64,000 nt of DNA from Paraescarpia echinospica (GCA_020002185.1 CM034541.1:29153345-29217344), one strand, 5' to 3'. Counted from the stretch's first letter, positions 12,039 through 22,324 are shown. Notes: generated by a model from the sequence alone, not told the origin. Numbers and translations: made by a program.

Positions 12039-13079
12039 GTAATTCTCACCTCAGTTCTTTGTTACTTACAATCAGCTCCTACACCTGGGACCAGTTTCAT
12101 GAAACATTCGTACATATAAACCTTCGTTTGCAGGAACTTACGGGGACGTTTGACATAGATTTTGTTACTCATATCAGCCATAGAAACATGTCTGTAACTA
12201 CCTTTCATATGAAGGATCGTATGTATGAATGCTTCAAGACACTGGCCACTCCTCTTCCCAGCTTCAGATATTGAAATTTGATTTAATCCAGAAAATGTTA
12301 ATGTTATTTTGCGAGCAGAAACTTGCCAAGTGATTTTTTTAATTGTCGATTGCCCTGAAACTGTTGGCGTGTTTGTTCAGCTTCAGTATACTATGAATAC
12401 GTTTTATTGCACTAAAATCAGTATTGTTGTAGCATGTAGATGTTTATAAGGAAATCTGGTTTATGGTCATATTGTTGAGTATGGATGTTGTGTAAAGGGA
12501 GACAACCAACGAACTCAATTTTTTTAAAGAAAGTACAGTCAATCATTTTTCACCATGTTTTTTATTTTATGTTTGATGGTAGTTATCTTTGAAGGGACTG
12601 GAAATCCACTCAATTTAAACAAGCCCTTGTACACTCAGTTCCAAACGTACATGCCTGGATAGCATGCGTGCCCAAACCCCTCCCCGACTGGTTGCCACCA
12701 CTCGATCTTTTCACCAAAATCTGAGCCACGTCACATGACATCAATGCGTGATCAAGATCCACAGGTGGTGGATCTAAACGTTGCAAGTTTCCACTAAACG
12801 CTGCAACGTAAGTGTTAATTCTTGCTGCCCATTGAAATCTTGGAGCCATGAACAATATTGTCCATATCATATGAGAAACTTGTTGGACTAATTAGAAGAC
12901 GGTAAGAATTCTGACCTGACATGTTTGAAGATGAGCCTAATGTCTCAATTATATTGTAATTTTCACTTGCTAATAGTTCTCACCTGTACCATAATATCTA
13001 CCTAATATACTACCTATTGCAAATCTAAAAAATATAGATATATATTTATATATATATAAATATATATGTATGTGTACAA

Positions 13080-13223
13080 ACACCTGCCTCAGGTGTGTCA
13101 TCAATCTAACACCTGTCTCGGGTGTATCATGAACCCAACACCTGTCTCAGATGTGTCATAAACCCAACATCTGTCTCAGGTGTGTCATGAACCTGTCTCA
13201 GGTGTGTCATGAACCTGTCTCAG
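13080..13223. repeat. 29-bp minisatellite ending at the exon 9 acceptor
   Basis: Units such as CACCTGTCTCAGGTGTGTCA.. repeat four times at 29, 29, 29 and 24 bp. They then shorten to 22 bp and run straight into the acceptor CCTGTCTCAG|GTATGTCGATG. The repeat unit is itself a copy of the acceptor plus the first exon bases. I infer that the array grew from the splice boundary. Confidence 0.85.
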
Positions 13224-13384
13224 GTATGTCGATGTCGGACAAGTACCTGTAGTTGCAGCGTCAGCAGGAGGCGGAGAGACGGAGACGGAAGGAGAAGAAG
13301 TCGAGGAAGAAGAAGGTTAGCTGTGACTAGGACGATGATCCCTCCGCCGTCATCTCTGTCAACATCGATTACGACGTACCAGAG
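13224..13384 (+). pseudogene. AP3D-like exon 9 (Lys/Arg-rich linker), two TAG stops
   Basis: It reads MSDKYL, TAG at 13250 where the family has Lys (MSDQYVKLE), then LQRQQEAERRRRKEKKSRKK, a second TAG at 13328 inside an acidic stretch, and DDDPSAVISVNIDYDVPE before GAG|GTGAGG. The mix of basic coiled region and acidic patch fits the delta linker. Confidence 0.85.
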
Positions 13385-13479
13385 GTGAGGACAAGGCTCT
13401 TATTTGTTGCCAATGTTGAATTAATAAAAAGTGTGTCCGTTAGCGCATGAATGGGTTGCATGGAATCCATTTGCATCAG

Positions 13480-13530
13480 TTCGTTTGCCATCTGGAGTTA
13501 ATTCTCTGGGTGGAAATCTTGTTAAATATG
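13480..13530 (+). mobile_element. Tiny remnant of the family A LINE 3' end
   Basis: 'GCCATCTGGAGTTAATTCTC' followed by TGG.TGGAAATCTTGTTAAAT matches the 3' terminal segment of the CR1-like LINE copies at 4.4, 31.3 and 37.1 kb. Only about 50 bp remain, lying just before exon 10. Confidence 0.6.
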
Positions 13531-13566
13531 TATACGTACATGGATGAATGTTCTCTGAGTTTACAG

Positions 13567-13646
13567 GGAGCCAACTTGTCAGATGATGATGACTTGAAGG
13601 GTACTAAAGATGACCCACATAGACTTCGCAACATTAACCTAGATGA
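13567..13646 (+). pseudogene. AP3D-like exon 10, intact
   Basis: Acceptor GTTTACAG, donor GATGA|GTGAGTG. It reads GANLSDDDDLKGTKDDPH and RLRNINLDE. The family has LPSDEDDKDPNDPYRALDIDLDK here, so both order and acidity match. Confidence 0.85.
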
Positions 13647-14096
13647 GTGAGTGTGTTATTATATTCTATTCTCCCGTCAAGGGCCCCTCACAGGTTTGGG
13701 GCATATTGCTTCACAGTGATGGACCATTCTTTAAAACGTTAATTTGTGTTTGTGTCTTGATCAGGTTGTAATACTAGTCTGAATATTAACATATGGTTGC
13801 CTCACGTTGTGTTCACTTGCTTCTTTACACCATTGGCCTCTAATGTACCAATTGGTGATAGTTAATTTGTATTAAAAAATATGATTTATAGAGACAATGC
13901 ATATTCTATTGTTAAAAGTTTATATTTGTTGGAAACGACAGGGAATCACAGACATGTAACACACATGTCTCACACATGTCTCACACAAAGTGACATACAC
14001 ATGAAATACTACAATGCACACATGCATTCATACATATGCAAAGCATGTACGCATTCGCGCATTCATGCATGCACTCCAAACACACACACAACATAA

Positions 14097-14205
14097 ACAC
14101 ACACACACACACACACATGCACATACACACGCACAAACAAAGACACACACACATGCACACTCATGCACAAACGCACGTGCACACACACACACACCCATGT
14201 TGACC
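14097..14205. repeat. Impure (CA)n microsatellite
   Basis: CA repeats interrupted by TGCACA and GCACAAAC units. His/Thr- or Cys/Val-rich open frames across it are artefacts. Confidence 0.9.
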
Positions 14206-14229
14206 CTTCTGTCCCCTCCCCCCTGGTAG

Positions 14230-14392
14230 ACCACTGTGAGATGAGGAGGTGTTGCCTGTCCACACGTACCAGACTCTGCCGTCTCCACTCAGCGTGAAGG
14301 CCCCACCAGAGTCGGCCGCCGCCACAGCACCGGAGAAAAAACACAGGAATGAACGAGAGAAGAAACACAGGAAGGACAAGAAGGAGAGGAAG
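14230..14392 (+). pseudogene. AP3D-like exon 11 (basic linker), one TGA stop
   Basis: It follows a pyrimidine-rich acceptor (CCCCCTGGTAG). Joined to exon 10 it reads ...INLDE-PL, TGA at 14237, DEEVLPVHTYQT. The family has DLDKPLADSEKLP. It ends PEKKHRNEREKKHRKDKKER before AAG|GTAGGA. The Lys-rich end matches the K/E/R run of AP-3 delta. Confidence 0.85.
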
Positions 14393-14847
14393 GTAGGAGG
14401 GACAATTCATTTCGGTGTTTGTTTGGGAGAAATATTCATGTTTTTCAAATTTAGCAGCTAGCCAATGTAGTGGGAATCTAAGGGAGGTGGCTTGAACAAA
14501 TGTAAAATGCTACACATTTTCATACTGTAAACTTTGTTGGTGAGTTATCTATGTATTAACACTCTAACATTGGAGTCTTGTAAGTGTATCTCCTTTGAGA
14601 CATCAAGGTCTACTCACATCTTGCTATGTTCATATGTTGGCTTGAATGGTTTGTTTAGACCAGTGGCCTCTGATCCACCAATTGACGATGCATTTTAGAA
14701 AACACAAAGATAGGTTTCTTTAGAGTTATTTCCTTTCATATCTTTTATGTGCGTGACTTTCCGGATAGTCTTTTTTATTCAATTGAATGGTGATTCACCA
14801 GATGACACCAATGTAAATTAGTGGTTTGTAGCTGCATCGGTGCGATA

Positions 14848-15472
14848 GAGAGAGAGAGGAGGTTAGAGAGAGAGAGAGGGGTTGAGACAGAGAGGGGGGA
14901 GAGAGGGAGAATGAGAGAAAGAGAGAGAGAGAGGGAGGGACGGAGGGAGGGAGAGAGGGAGGTATAGGGGGAGGGAGGGAGAGAGAGGGATGGATGGAAG
15001 GAGAACGAGAGAGAGAGAGGGAGGGAGATTGAGAGGGGGGTAGGGAGAGAGGGATTGAGAGAGAGACAAAGAGAGAGGGAGGGAGTGAGGGATGGAAGGG
15101 GATGGAGGGAGAGAGAAGGAGGGAGGGAGGGAGGGGGAGGTGTGTGAGAGAGAGAGGGGAGGTGAGAGACAGTGAGAGAGAGTGGGGAGGTGAGAGAGAG
15201 TGAGAGAAAGGGGGAGAGATCGGAGGTACATAGGGAGAATGAGAGAAAGAGAGAGGGAGTGAGAGAGGGAGGGAGGGAGGGATGGAGAGAGGGAGTGAGA
15301 CAGAGGGAGGGAATGATGGAAGGAGAACGAGAAAGAGAGGGTGATTGAGAGGGGGTTAGGGAGAGAGGAATTGAGAGAGAGACGAAGAGAGAGGGAGTGA
15401 GAGAGAGAAAGGGGGGAGTCAGAGAGAGAGGGAGGGAAGGAGGGAGAACGAGAGAGAAAGAAATAGAGAGAT
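14848..15472. repeat. Homopurine (GGGA/GAGA)n tract 1
   Basis: About 620 bp, nearly all purine on the + strand, with GAGAGAGAGGGAGGGAGG-type units. It encodes only Ser/Pro/Leu-repeat artefact frames on the minus strand. Such mirror-like purine tracts can form triplex (H-DNA). Confidence 0.95.
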
Positions 15473-15500
15473 CACTATATTCATCTCTGTTACCTCCCAG

Positions 15501-15560
15501 CATCAGAAGAAGAGCAAGATGGGTCACCACCACCACTCCAAAAATGAGGGGGGGATGGAA
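15501..15560 (+). pseudogene. Duplicated partial copy A of AP3D-like exon 12
   Basis: After TTACCTCCCAG it reads HQKKSKMGHHHHSKNEGG and then dissolves into GGGGGATGGAAGG. It has the acceptor but lacks the rest of the exon and the donor. It is almost identical to copy B at 16474. Confidence 0.85.
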
Positions 15561-15980
15561 GGGGAGAAATATTCATGTTTTTCAAATTTAGCAGCTGGCC
15601 AATGTAGTGGGAATCTAAGGGAGGTGACTTGAACAAATGTAAAATGCTACACATTTTCATACTGTAAACTTTGTTGGTGAGTTATCTATGTATTAACACT
15701 CTAACATTGGAGTCTTGTAAGTGTATCTCCTTTGAGACATCAAGGTCTACTCACATCTTGCTATGTTCATATGTTGGCTTGAATGGTTTGTTTAGACCAT
15801 TGGCCTCTGATCCACCAATTGACGATGCATTTTAGAAAACACAAAGATAGGTTTCTTTAGAGTTATTTTCTTTCATATCTTTTATATGTGTGACTTTCCG
15901 GATAGTCTTTTTTATTCAATTGAATTGTGATTCACCAGATGACACGAATGTAAATTAGTAGTTTGTAGCTGCATCGGTGC

Positions 15981-16444
15981 GAGAGAGAGAGAGAGAGAGG
16001 AGGTTGGAGAGCGAGAGAGTGGGGAGAGAGGGAGAGTGAGAGAAAGAGAGAGAGAGGGAGAGAGGGAGGTAGAGAGGGAGGGAGGGGTGGAGGGATGGAT
16101 GGAAGGAGAAAGAGAGACAGAGAGGGAGGGAGACTGAGAGAGAGACAAAGAGAGAGGGAGGGAGTGAGGGATGGAAGGGGAGGGAGGGGATGGAGGGAAA
16201 GAGAGAGGGAGGGAGGGGGAGGTGAGAGACAGTGAGAGAAAGAGAGAAAGGGGGGAGAGATAGGGGGTAGATAGGGAGAATGAGAGAAAGAGAGAGGGAG
16301 AGAGAGAGAGGGAGGGATGGAGAGAGGGAGTGAGAGAGAGGGAGGGAATGATGGAAGGAGAACAAGAGAGAGGGGGGTAGGGAGAGAGAGAAGAGAGAGG
16401 GAGGGAGGGAGGGAGGGAGAACGAGAGAGAAAGAAATAGAGAGA
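15981..16444. repeat. Homopurine (GGGA/GAGA)n tract 2
   Basis: Second purine-only block, about 460 bp, in the duplicated segment. Same unit types as tract 1. Confidence 0.95.
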
Positions 16445-16473
16445 TCACTATATTCATCTCTGTTGCCTCCCAG

Positions 16474-16540
16474 CATCAGAAGAAGAGCAAGATGGGTCAC
16501 CACCACCACTCCAAAAATGAGGGGGGATGGAAGGGGAGGG
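16474..16540 (+). pseudogene. Duplicated partial copy B of AP3D-like exon 12
   Basis: After TGCCTCCCAG it reads the same HQKKSKMGHHHHSKNEGG as copy A and breaks into purine repeat. Copies A and B share a derived sequence (KMGHHHHS) against KKVHHHS in the full exon at 16862, so B and A arose from each other after the first duplication. Confidence 0.85.
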
Positions 16541-16835
16541 AGGGAGAGAGAGAGGGGAGGTGAGAGACAGTGAGAGAGAGAGAGAGAGGGGAGGGGAGAG
16601 ATGGGGGGATGGGGGTAGAGAGGGAGAATGAGAGAGAGTGAGTGAGGGAGGGAGGGAGGGAGGGATGGAAGGAGAACGAGAGAGAGATGGAGGGAGATTG
16701 AGAGGGGGTAGGGAGAGAGGGATTGAGAGACAGAGACAGAGAGGGAGGGAGGGAGGGAGGGAAGGGGGAGGGGGGTAGGGTAGGGTAGGAGGGATGGAGG
16801 GAGAATGAGAGAGAGAGAAAGAAATAGAGAGATCA
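16515..16835. repeat. Homopurine (GGGA/GAGA)n tract 3
   Basis: Third purine block, including a GGGGAGGGGGGTAGGGTAGG stretch near 16765. It ends just before the acceptor of the full exon 12. Confidence 0.95.
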
Positions 16836-16861
16836 CTACATTCATCTCTGTTGCCTCCCAG

Positions 16862-17005
16862 CATGAGAAGAAGAGCAAGAAGGTCCACCATCACTCCCGA
16901 GATGACAGTCCCACTCTCCTCATCGCCACGACCAATGGTACTGACCAGCCAATGACCCGTGATGACTTGACAGTGTCCTCTGATATGAATCACGTTGCCG
17001 AAAAG
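16862..17005 (+). pseudogene. AP3D-like exon 12 (full copy C), intact
   Basis: Acceptor TTGCCTCCCAG, donor GAAAAG|GTAATC, 144 nt in phase. It reads HEKKSKKVHHHSRDDSP, then LLIATTNGTDQPMTRDD and SDMNHVAEK. The basic start continues the KKHRKDKKER run of exon 11. This is the only one of three copies with a donor. Confidence 0.85.
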
Positions 17006-17289
17006 GTAATCTTGAAAGTACTACAAACTACTCCATTTGATTTTTTTTGCATGAACATGGCAGTTGGTTCTCTCTTTACAAATTTAGGATCAACTTTTTA
17101 CTCAGTCCTATTGTTACGGTAGAAAACTTCAATTATGTGACAGTTGTGCCTTTTTGCTATTGGCATGAACTTTGAACTGTACTGATGTAGTAGTTTTACT
17201 GACATTTGACATTGTTTCAAACTTCCAATCCCCTTTATGAGCACCCATGCCTGCTGTTTTTCTCTTCAGTGCTATATTTTGGATTATGT

Positions 17290-17455
17290 TTTGATGAATT
17301 AGATAGAACATTTTTAACACATCAGGTCATGCCTGGTCTTTTTTACCATATTCTACACTATTTTCGAAAGTGAACCTCCCGTCAGTCACATAAGTGTGAG
17401 AAAATGTTTTAATGAAGTTATAAAACGCCTTTGAGCAGTTTAAGCTGAAAGACAG
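17290..17455 (+). mobile_element. CR1/L2-like LINE 3' tail fragment
   Basis: 'ATAAAACGCCTTTGAGCAGT' followed by TTAAGCTGA matches the type of 3' UTR seen at 26400-26455 (AAAGCGCCTTTGAGCCGTTT) and in the SINE at 47150. No coding part remains. Confidence 0.5.
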
Positions 17456-17456
17456 A

Positions 17457-17745
17457 AGACAAAGGTCATAGACGTAATAAAACAAATGAGAAGACAGAAG
17501 TGGACCTGGACAGGGCACATTAGCAGACTTCGAGATAACCGATGGATATCATATATGACAACCTGGAGACCTTACGAAGGGAAACGATCTAGAGGAAGAC
17601 CTGCGAGACGATGGAGAGACGAACTAGACGAGTACTAGAAGGGCACCTTCTGACAGAGGATAGCGTAAGACAGGCAGATTTGGAAACGACTTGCTGAGGC
17701 CTTTGCCTAACTGCTGGACACTCCGGCTGAACAATGACGATGATG
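17457..17745 (+). mobile_element. LINE ORF2 C-terminal fragment with GATGATGA tail
   Basis: It reads VIDVIKQMRRQKWTWTGHIS, RLRDNRWI and GKRSRGRPARRWRDELDEY. The order KW.W.GHI.R..D.RW...GKRSRGRP..RW.D is the standard end of the RT protein in several RTE/Jockey-group LINEs. The ACGATGATGATGAA tail is a typical simple-repeat end. It stops about 20 bp before the exon 13 acceptor at 17768. Confidence 0.85.
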
Positions 17746-17768
17746 ATGAAGAGATGTTGTTTTCATAG

Positions 17769-17918
17769 ACAGATGACGTGAACTTCTGGCTGTCAGGGTC
17801 CGCCCGAGATGTCCTCTCAGCTTCCTCCGCAGCCGGTGAACTCTCACCCCTTGCCCTCGCGACCCCCACTGCCCCACGCGCTCCCGAGAAACATGTTGGC
17901 GTCGACGAAGAAGAAGAG
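17769..17918 (+). pseudogene. AP3D-like exon 13 (DDVNFWLS segment), intact
   Basis: Acceptor GTTTTCATAG, donor GAG|GTATTG, exactly 50 codons. It reads TDDVNFWLSGSARDVLSAS, a Ser/Ala/Pro-rich middle, and an acidic end GVDEEEE. D(D/I)DFWLS is found in AP-3 delta of many animals. The exon is GC-rich against an AT-rich intron. Confidence 0.85.
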
Positions 17919-17965
17919 GTATTGAGTCATCTCGTGTCTCTATTACCGTCATTTTAGTTGTTGTT

Positions 17966-18060
17966 TTGTTTAACCCTTTAGACCCCATGGCAATTAATTG
18001 TTTAACCCTTTAGACCCCATGACATTTCATTGTTTAACCCATTAGGCTCCATGACGTTTA
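17966..18060. repeat. 32-bp tandem repeat (3 units)
   Basis: TTGTTTAACCCTTTAGACCC followed by CATGRCA.TTMATTG recurs three times, the last unit having drifted (CATTAGGCTCCATGAC). Intronic. Confidence 0.9.
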
Positions 18061-18341
18061 AAGAAATATACTTTGATTCCCCATGTCACTCATACACATT
18101 CAGCAAATAATGTTTTCAAATGGAGCTAATTCAACATAATAGACTAAGTTTTAAAATGACATGTAGCATGCAATTATCCACTAGATGACACCACATGTAT
18201 GATGCCTTAAAATCAATTTCAAGTCAGAATGGCGTTTCCTTAAAAAGGCAAGGCGTTGAAATGTTAAAAAATACTTTTGATACCTTCACAGGATGGTTAT
18301 TAACTGCCCATTTACTGCCCTCTTTATTTGTATCCTTCAAG

Positions 18342-18471
18342 GCGGAAATGAAAGAAGGAGAAACGAGAGAAGAAGGAGAAGAGGTCGAAGAAGAAGAGTG
18401 ACTACATAGAGGCTGAGGGTATCACCATGCCCACTAAGGAACCCGCAACCCCCGCCACAAACAAACTGCCA
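18342..18471 (+). pseudogene. AP3D-like exon 14 (basic linker to appendage), one TGA stop
   Basis: Acceptor TATCCTTCAAG, donor CCA|GTCAGT. It reads RK, TGA at 18349, KKEKREKKEKRSKKKSDY, then a flexible EGITMPTKEPATPATNKLP. This is the end of the Lys-rich run; the family then enters ...LPPESSYSLLAEN, as the next exon does here. Confidence 0.8.
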
Positions 18472-18489
18472 GTCAGTTTCTATAGATAA

Positions 18490-18760
18490 GTTATTATTTA
18501 TCTATATTATAAAACAGTTCGTCCTCTGTTTGTTTGTGCCCCCACATCTCTGTCAGTTTTGTATGTATCAGGCTGAAATTGCGCATGTGATCTACTGGGC
18601 CTATTGAGATGGTTCATAGATTTAGACATTTCTCAATTTGTCCGGGGGGTGATGAACTTGGGGGGCATTTAATGTTTTTCTATATCATCATAAAGATAAT
18701 TATGCCATCTACAAATATGTCGCTGGATGTATGCAGAAATTTTGAATAGTTTTTAGTCCT
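18490..18760 (+). repeat. Dispersed repeat shared with 5785-6060 (copy 2), Helitron-like end
   Basis: It begins ATCTATATTATAAAACAGTT followed by GTTTGTTTGTGCC, and continues with the landmarks listed for copy 1. A TATATTATAAAR start plus GTTTGT run resembles Helitron-group termini. There is no coding sequence, so the class is tentative. Confidence 0.5.
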
Positions 18761-18845
18761 TTGGGTCGAAGGTCCAACAGACTTATGTCATCACTCCGCC
18801 GTCTGCCGTGCACCGTTAACCGCCATATCTCAGAAACCGTTCAAC

Positions 18846-19082
18846 AACTTTTTCTTTAATTTTGCATAGACGTATCTTAGTGTACTGCCATTATGCACAA
18901 GAAATCTGTAATTGATTGAATCATTCTAAGGCTCCCCCAGAGCCTCTGAAACTGGAAAATTTTTACATTGCCTATTTTTTCAAAAACTCTTCTTAAACTT
19001 TTTCTCTAATTTTGTACAAACGTATCTTAGTGTACTGCCATTAAACACAAGACATCTGTATTTGATTGAATCATTCTAAGGG
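18846..19082. repeat. Tandem duplication of about 148 bp (2 copies)
   Basis: 'CGTATCTTAGTGTACTGCCA' occurs twice, at about 18870 and 19020. Each is followed by TTAxxCACAAGAxATCTG and TTGATTGAATCATTCTAAGG. Divergence is about 10 percent. It may be internal to the repeat that begins at 18490. Confidence 0.85.
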
Positions 19083-20990
19083 CACCTGACGGACGGCCCC
19101 CCGAAATGCTGTATTTTCATACTGTTTGTCTGCTGCTGTAAGCCTCCTTCACTGGTCTCTATTTATAACTGGATAGTGGACTTTGCCCTATCTCTGATCA
19201 CTGGGACAGCTGACTGGAGAGATTATGCTATAACCCTGTGTATTGGACTTGCCTAGGCTCACTGCCTGCCATTGTCTCAGTCTCAAACAGAATACCTCCA
19301 TGTGGGCTGCAACTATAATGTGTAATGGGAATCCCTACTGCACTGGCAGGACCTAAGAAACTTTAAAACAGCAATAGACAATGCAATATAAAAATATGAT
19401 CTAGGATTAAAACAAAACAACTGATGTATAAAATAAGATATAAAATAACTTAGGTATACACGAAGAGGTTAAAGCATATTTAGTCAAAATTATAAGGAAT
19501 ATTGTTCAGATGTTTTATATACATGATGCAGCTATTACTTCACTCCAGTTCAATCAGTATTATGCCATTAATTGCTACTATTTTAAATCAAGATGCATGC
19601 TATGTATATTTACCTTGTGAACAAATAAAGTTTTATCATAGTTCGTCTCTTTCTTCATTCCATTCTGGGGGAGGGTGGTAGGCAAAATGAGAACAGAAAA
19701 TGTGTACAATTTCTTAAAAAAAACCTTTAACTGTGCTACATGCGAGATTGCAGCTCACCAACTCTCCTGCAAGGTTTCTACAATCACTGGAAATCGGCCT
19801 AAATAGCAGAGTATCGGATAAAATTCTACAGTATTTTTAATAATACATTAACTAATATATATAATCTTTACAAAACGGTCTACTCGAGTAGTTTATTTAC
19901 AGGTGTATCTTCACTGGCATGCATATAGTGTCCACTAAACATGTCAACATTTTACTTCCATCATAACCCTTAATGATCTGTAACTTGATTCACCAAAAAA
20001 CATCTTGGCCCATTTTTAAGTTATTGATGTTTGAAAATCCTCAGCGCTTAACATCCGCCAGGTCTACCTGTCGTTGGTCACGTCTGCCCGCTTACATCCG
20101 CTGTTGCTGGTTACGTCAGTCATATGGGTGAGCGATTGAGATTGAAATTTCTGGTAGAAGGTTGTCCTAACAACTTGACTAATGACCAGTTACCACTTTT
20201 TAATGCGGGTAGGCTGGAAACATTTGGGATGGGTTTGGGGTGTCTGGCTAACAATCGTCTAGGCAAAAGGCTTGGTCAATCTCAAAATCGATAAGCCATA
20301 TTAAAGTTGTTGCTAAGCCTGATATGTAAGGTTATAAAGGTAATTTTTTAGTGACGGGTATTGTGTAATATTTTGAACTGATCTAACACTAAGAGGGAGC
20401 ATATTTGAAAGAGTTTGTGCAACAACAGAGAAATCCCAATGATAGTATTGACTCTAAGAACAAAAAGTAAATCGGAACCAGATGATTGTAGCGTTTTTGC
20501 ATTATTCATGAGTGTTCTGTTTATGTCATTCAACAAACTACTGAATGATTATTGAGCCGAATTATTAATACATATATATATTTTTGTTACATCAGTTGAC
20601 TGGGAGTAGACACACAGTGGAACATTGTTAATCTGGATACTTTTGTTCCCTGTATATATGTGCAGATTAACAAGTTTTCTGAATAAACATATCAAGCACA
20701 TCTTGGGGATATATCAGCATTTGGAAATTATATTCCCATGAAATGATATCCGAATTCGAAGGTTTCTGGGATATCAGGGTCCTGGTTAATTATGTTCAGC
20801 TGCATAATTTTTTGTAATATACAAAAGAGGATTAAATTATATTCCAATCAGTAATTATTTATAACATATTGAAAAACAAATATCACTCCTTCACAATGTT
20901 ATTATTAGCTTGAATTTTTTGTATGTTTTGTGCCCAATTTTAACAATTTGAATGATCTAATGAATTGTTTGATGTTCCGTTTTGTTTCAA

Positions 20991-21038
20991 CCAATGTCCA
21001 GCTACAAACTGTTGGCTGAGGATGCGTCTCTCAAAATG
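20991..21038 (+). pseudogene. AP3D-like exon 15 (start of appendage), acceptor destroyed
   Basis: It is exactly 16 codons, PMSSYKLLAEDASLKM, before donor ATG|GTTAGT. The family has PESSYSLLAEN..VKM. Joined to exon 14 the reading is ...NKLP-PMSSYKLLAED, in phase. The expected acceptor at 20981-20990 reads TTTGTTTCAA, so AG has become AA. Confidence 0.85.
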
Positions 21039-21430
21039 GTTAGTGTCAACACCAATGCCTTTAAGGCCAAATTGGATAGATATTGGAAAGCCAAAGGAAA
21101 GGACAGATATGGAATATGTCAAGCCCAGCTTGTAAATATCCATTAAACCTTAAGTGTAAGACACAAAATAGTCATTTCTAATTAACTAATGCATGGATTT
21201 AACACTGGATACCGTCAGGTAATACTAATTGTTCTTGCTTGACCAAATGGGCAGTGTATTAAGTTTATATGAAAAGTAGGCCAGACATTAAATAATAATA
21301 AATTTGCATATGGTATGTTGGTAACTAAATATTTCTGACATTTTTGTGGAAAGTGCCATGGAAATATCTATAAAATATTACTCTTTTCATACTCAAGTAA
21401 TGTTACTTGGACCACCATTGATTGTTTCAG

Positions 21431-21571
21431 ACTTATGAGACACGAGTGAGTCTGGAGCAGAGCTACTAGGTCGTCGTCTCCATCATCTTCTCGAACCTCA
21501 CCGCGAATCACCTCAAAGACCTCAACGTCAATGTCCTCGACTCACTCAACTCTAAGCTCGACTACAGCAGT
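21431..21571 (+). pseudogene. AP3D-like exon 16 (appendage), one TAG stop
   Basis: Acceptor TTGTTTCAG, donor AGCAGT|GTGAGT, 47 codons. It reads TYETRVSLEQSY, TAG at 21467 (CAG to TAG fits), VVVSIIFSNLTANHLKDLNV and NVLDSLNSKLDYSS. This matches the beta-sandwich part of the AP-3 delta appendage (LSVLDSLNARM). Confidence 0.9.
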
Positions 21572-21785
21572 GTGAGTAGAGTCTCAGGCCACTTTATACT
21601 CACTCAACTCTAAGCTCGTCCGCATCAACGTGAGTAGACTCTTAGACCACTTTATATTCACTCAACTCTAAGCTCGACTACAACAGTGTGAGTAGAGTTT
21701 CAGACCACTTTATACTCACTCAACTCTAAGCTCGTCTGCAGCAGCATGAGAAGTCTTAAACCACTTTATACTCACTCAACTCTAA
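21541..21785. repeat. 58-bp tandem array grown from the 3' end of exon 16 and its donor
   Basis: Unit starts (CTCACTCAACTCTAAGCTCG) lie at 21541, 21599, 21657, 21715 and 21771, giving steps of 58, 58, 58 and 56 bp. The first unit is genuine exon (DSLNSKLDYSS) plus donor GTGAGTAGA. Later units repeat the coding end and the donor inside the intron. Confidence 0.9.
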
Positions 21786-22324
21786 TGTTCAACATTTGTT
21801 GACATTGCCTCTCAAGAAACTTATTTCTCGAATATTTCTACTGTTATGTGCTGTTTTACCATCGACATGTAATGTGATAGGCCTGTAGTGCAACAATGAC
21901 ACTTCCCTGCCAAAGACTGAAATATTCAAAAACAATTTTTTTTATGTTTCTTGAGAGGTAATGTAAACAAATATTTAAATAAGCCAAGAAACTGGAATGT
22001 CGTTACATTCAAGGAACCCTGTAATGTTGGTTCACAACCAGGCAACTTCAGTGGCAATGTATGTTCTGTATAAGCTTGTAGTTTGATATATGTGTTGCCA
22101 TGGAGATGATATTTCCTGCCGAAATGCATTTAATTTGACTTCTAATTTCTTTACATCCATCATAATTATTAATAATGCTAATGTTGGTTCACCACCAGGC
22201 AATGTCACTGGCAAGCCTGTCATGTGTTTTGTCATCTGAATACCTGTTGTTTCATGCACTCAATTTTAATTATGATAAGTCACATGTTCTGAATAGACTT
22301 GTAGTTTGATGTGTGTGTTACCAG

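Larger units (their letters stand above)
14426..16520. repeat. Direct segmental duplication inside the AP3D-like gene (unit about 1 kb)
   Basis: The single-copy part at 14426-14848 ('AAATATTCATGTTTTTCAAA' onward) is repeated almost base for base at 15563-15985. Each copy runs into a (GGGA/GAGA)n purine tract and then into a copy of the exon 12 start (15501 and 16474). The copies differ mainly in purine-tract length. I infer unequal exchange or replication slippage through the purine tracts. Confidence 0.9.

Noticed and set aside
14775..16993. Long minus-strand open frames rich in Ser, Pro and Leu (up to about 300 codons)
   Set aside because: They only translate the (GGGA/GAGA)n purine tracts. 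All frames stay open because the repeat lacks stops, and no domain is present.
6268..21571. TAG read as a sense codon (alternative code) to rescue the AP3D-like gene
   Set aside because: TGA stops, frameshifts, a lost acceptor and missing exons also occur, and the ACBP gene in the same window needs no recoding.
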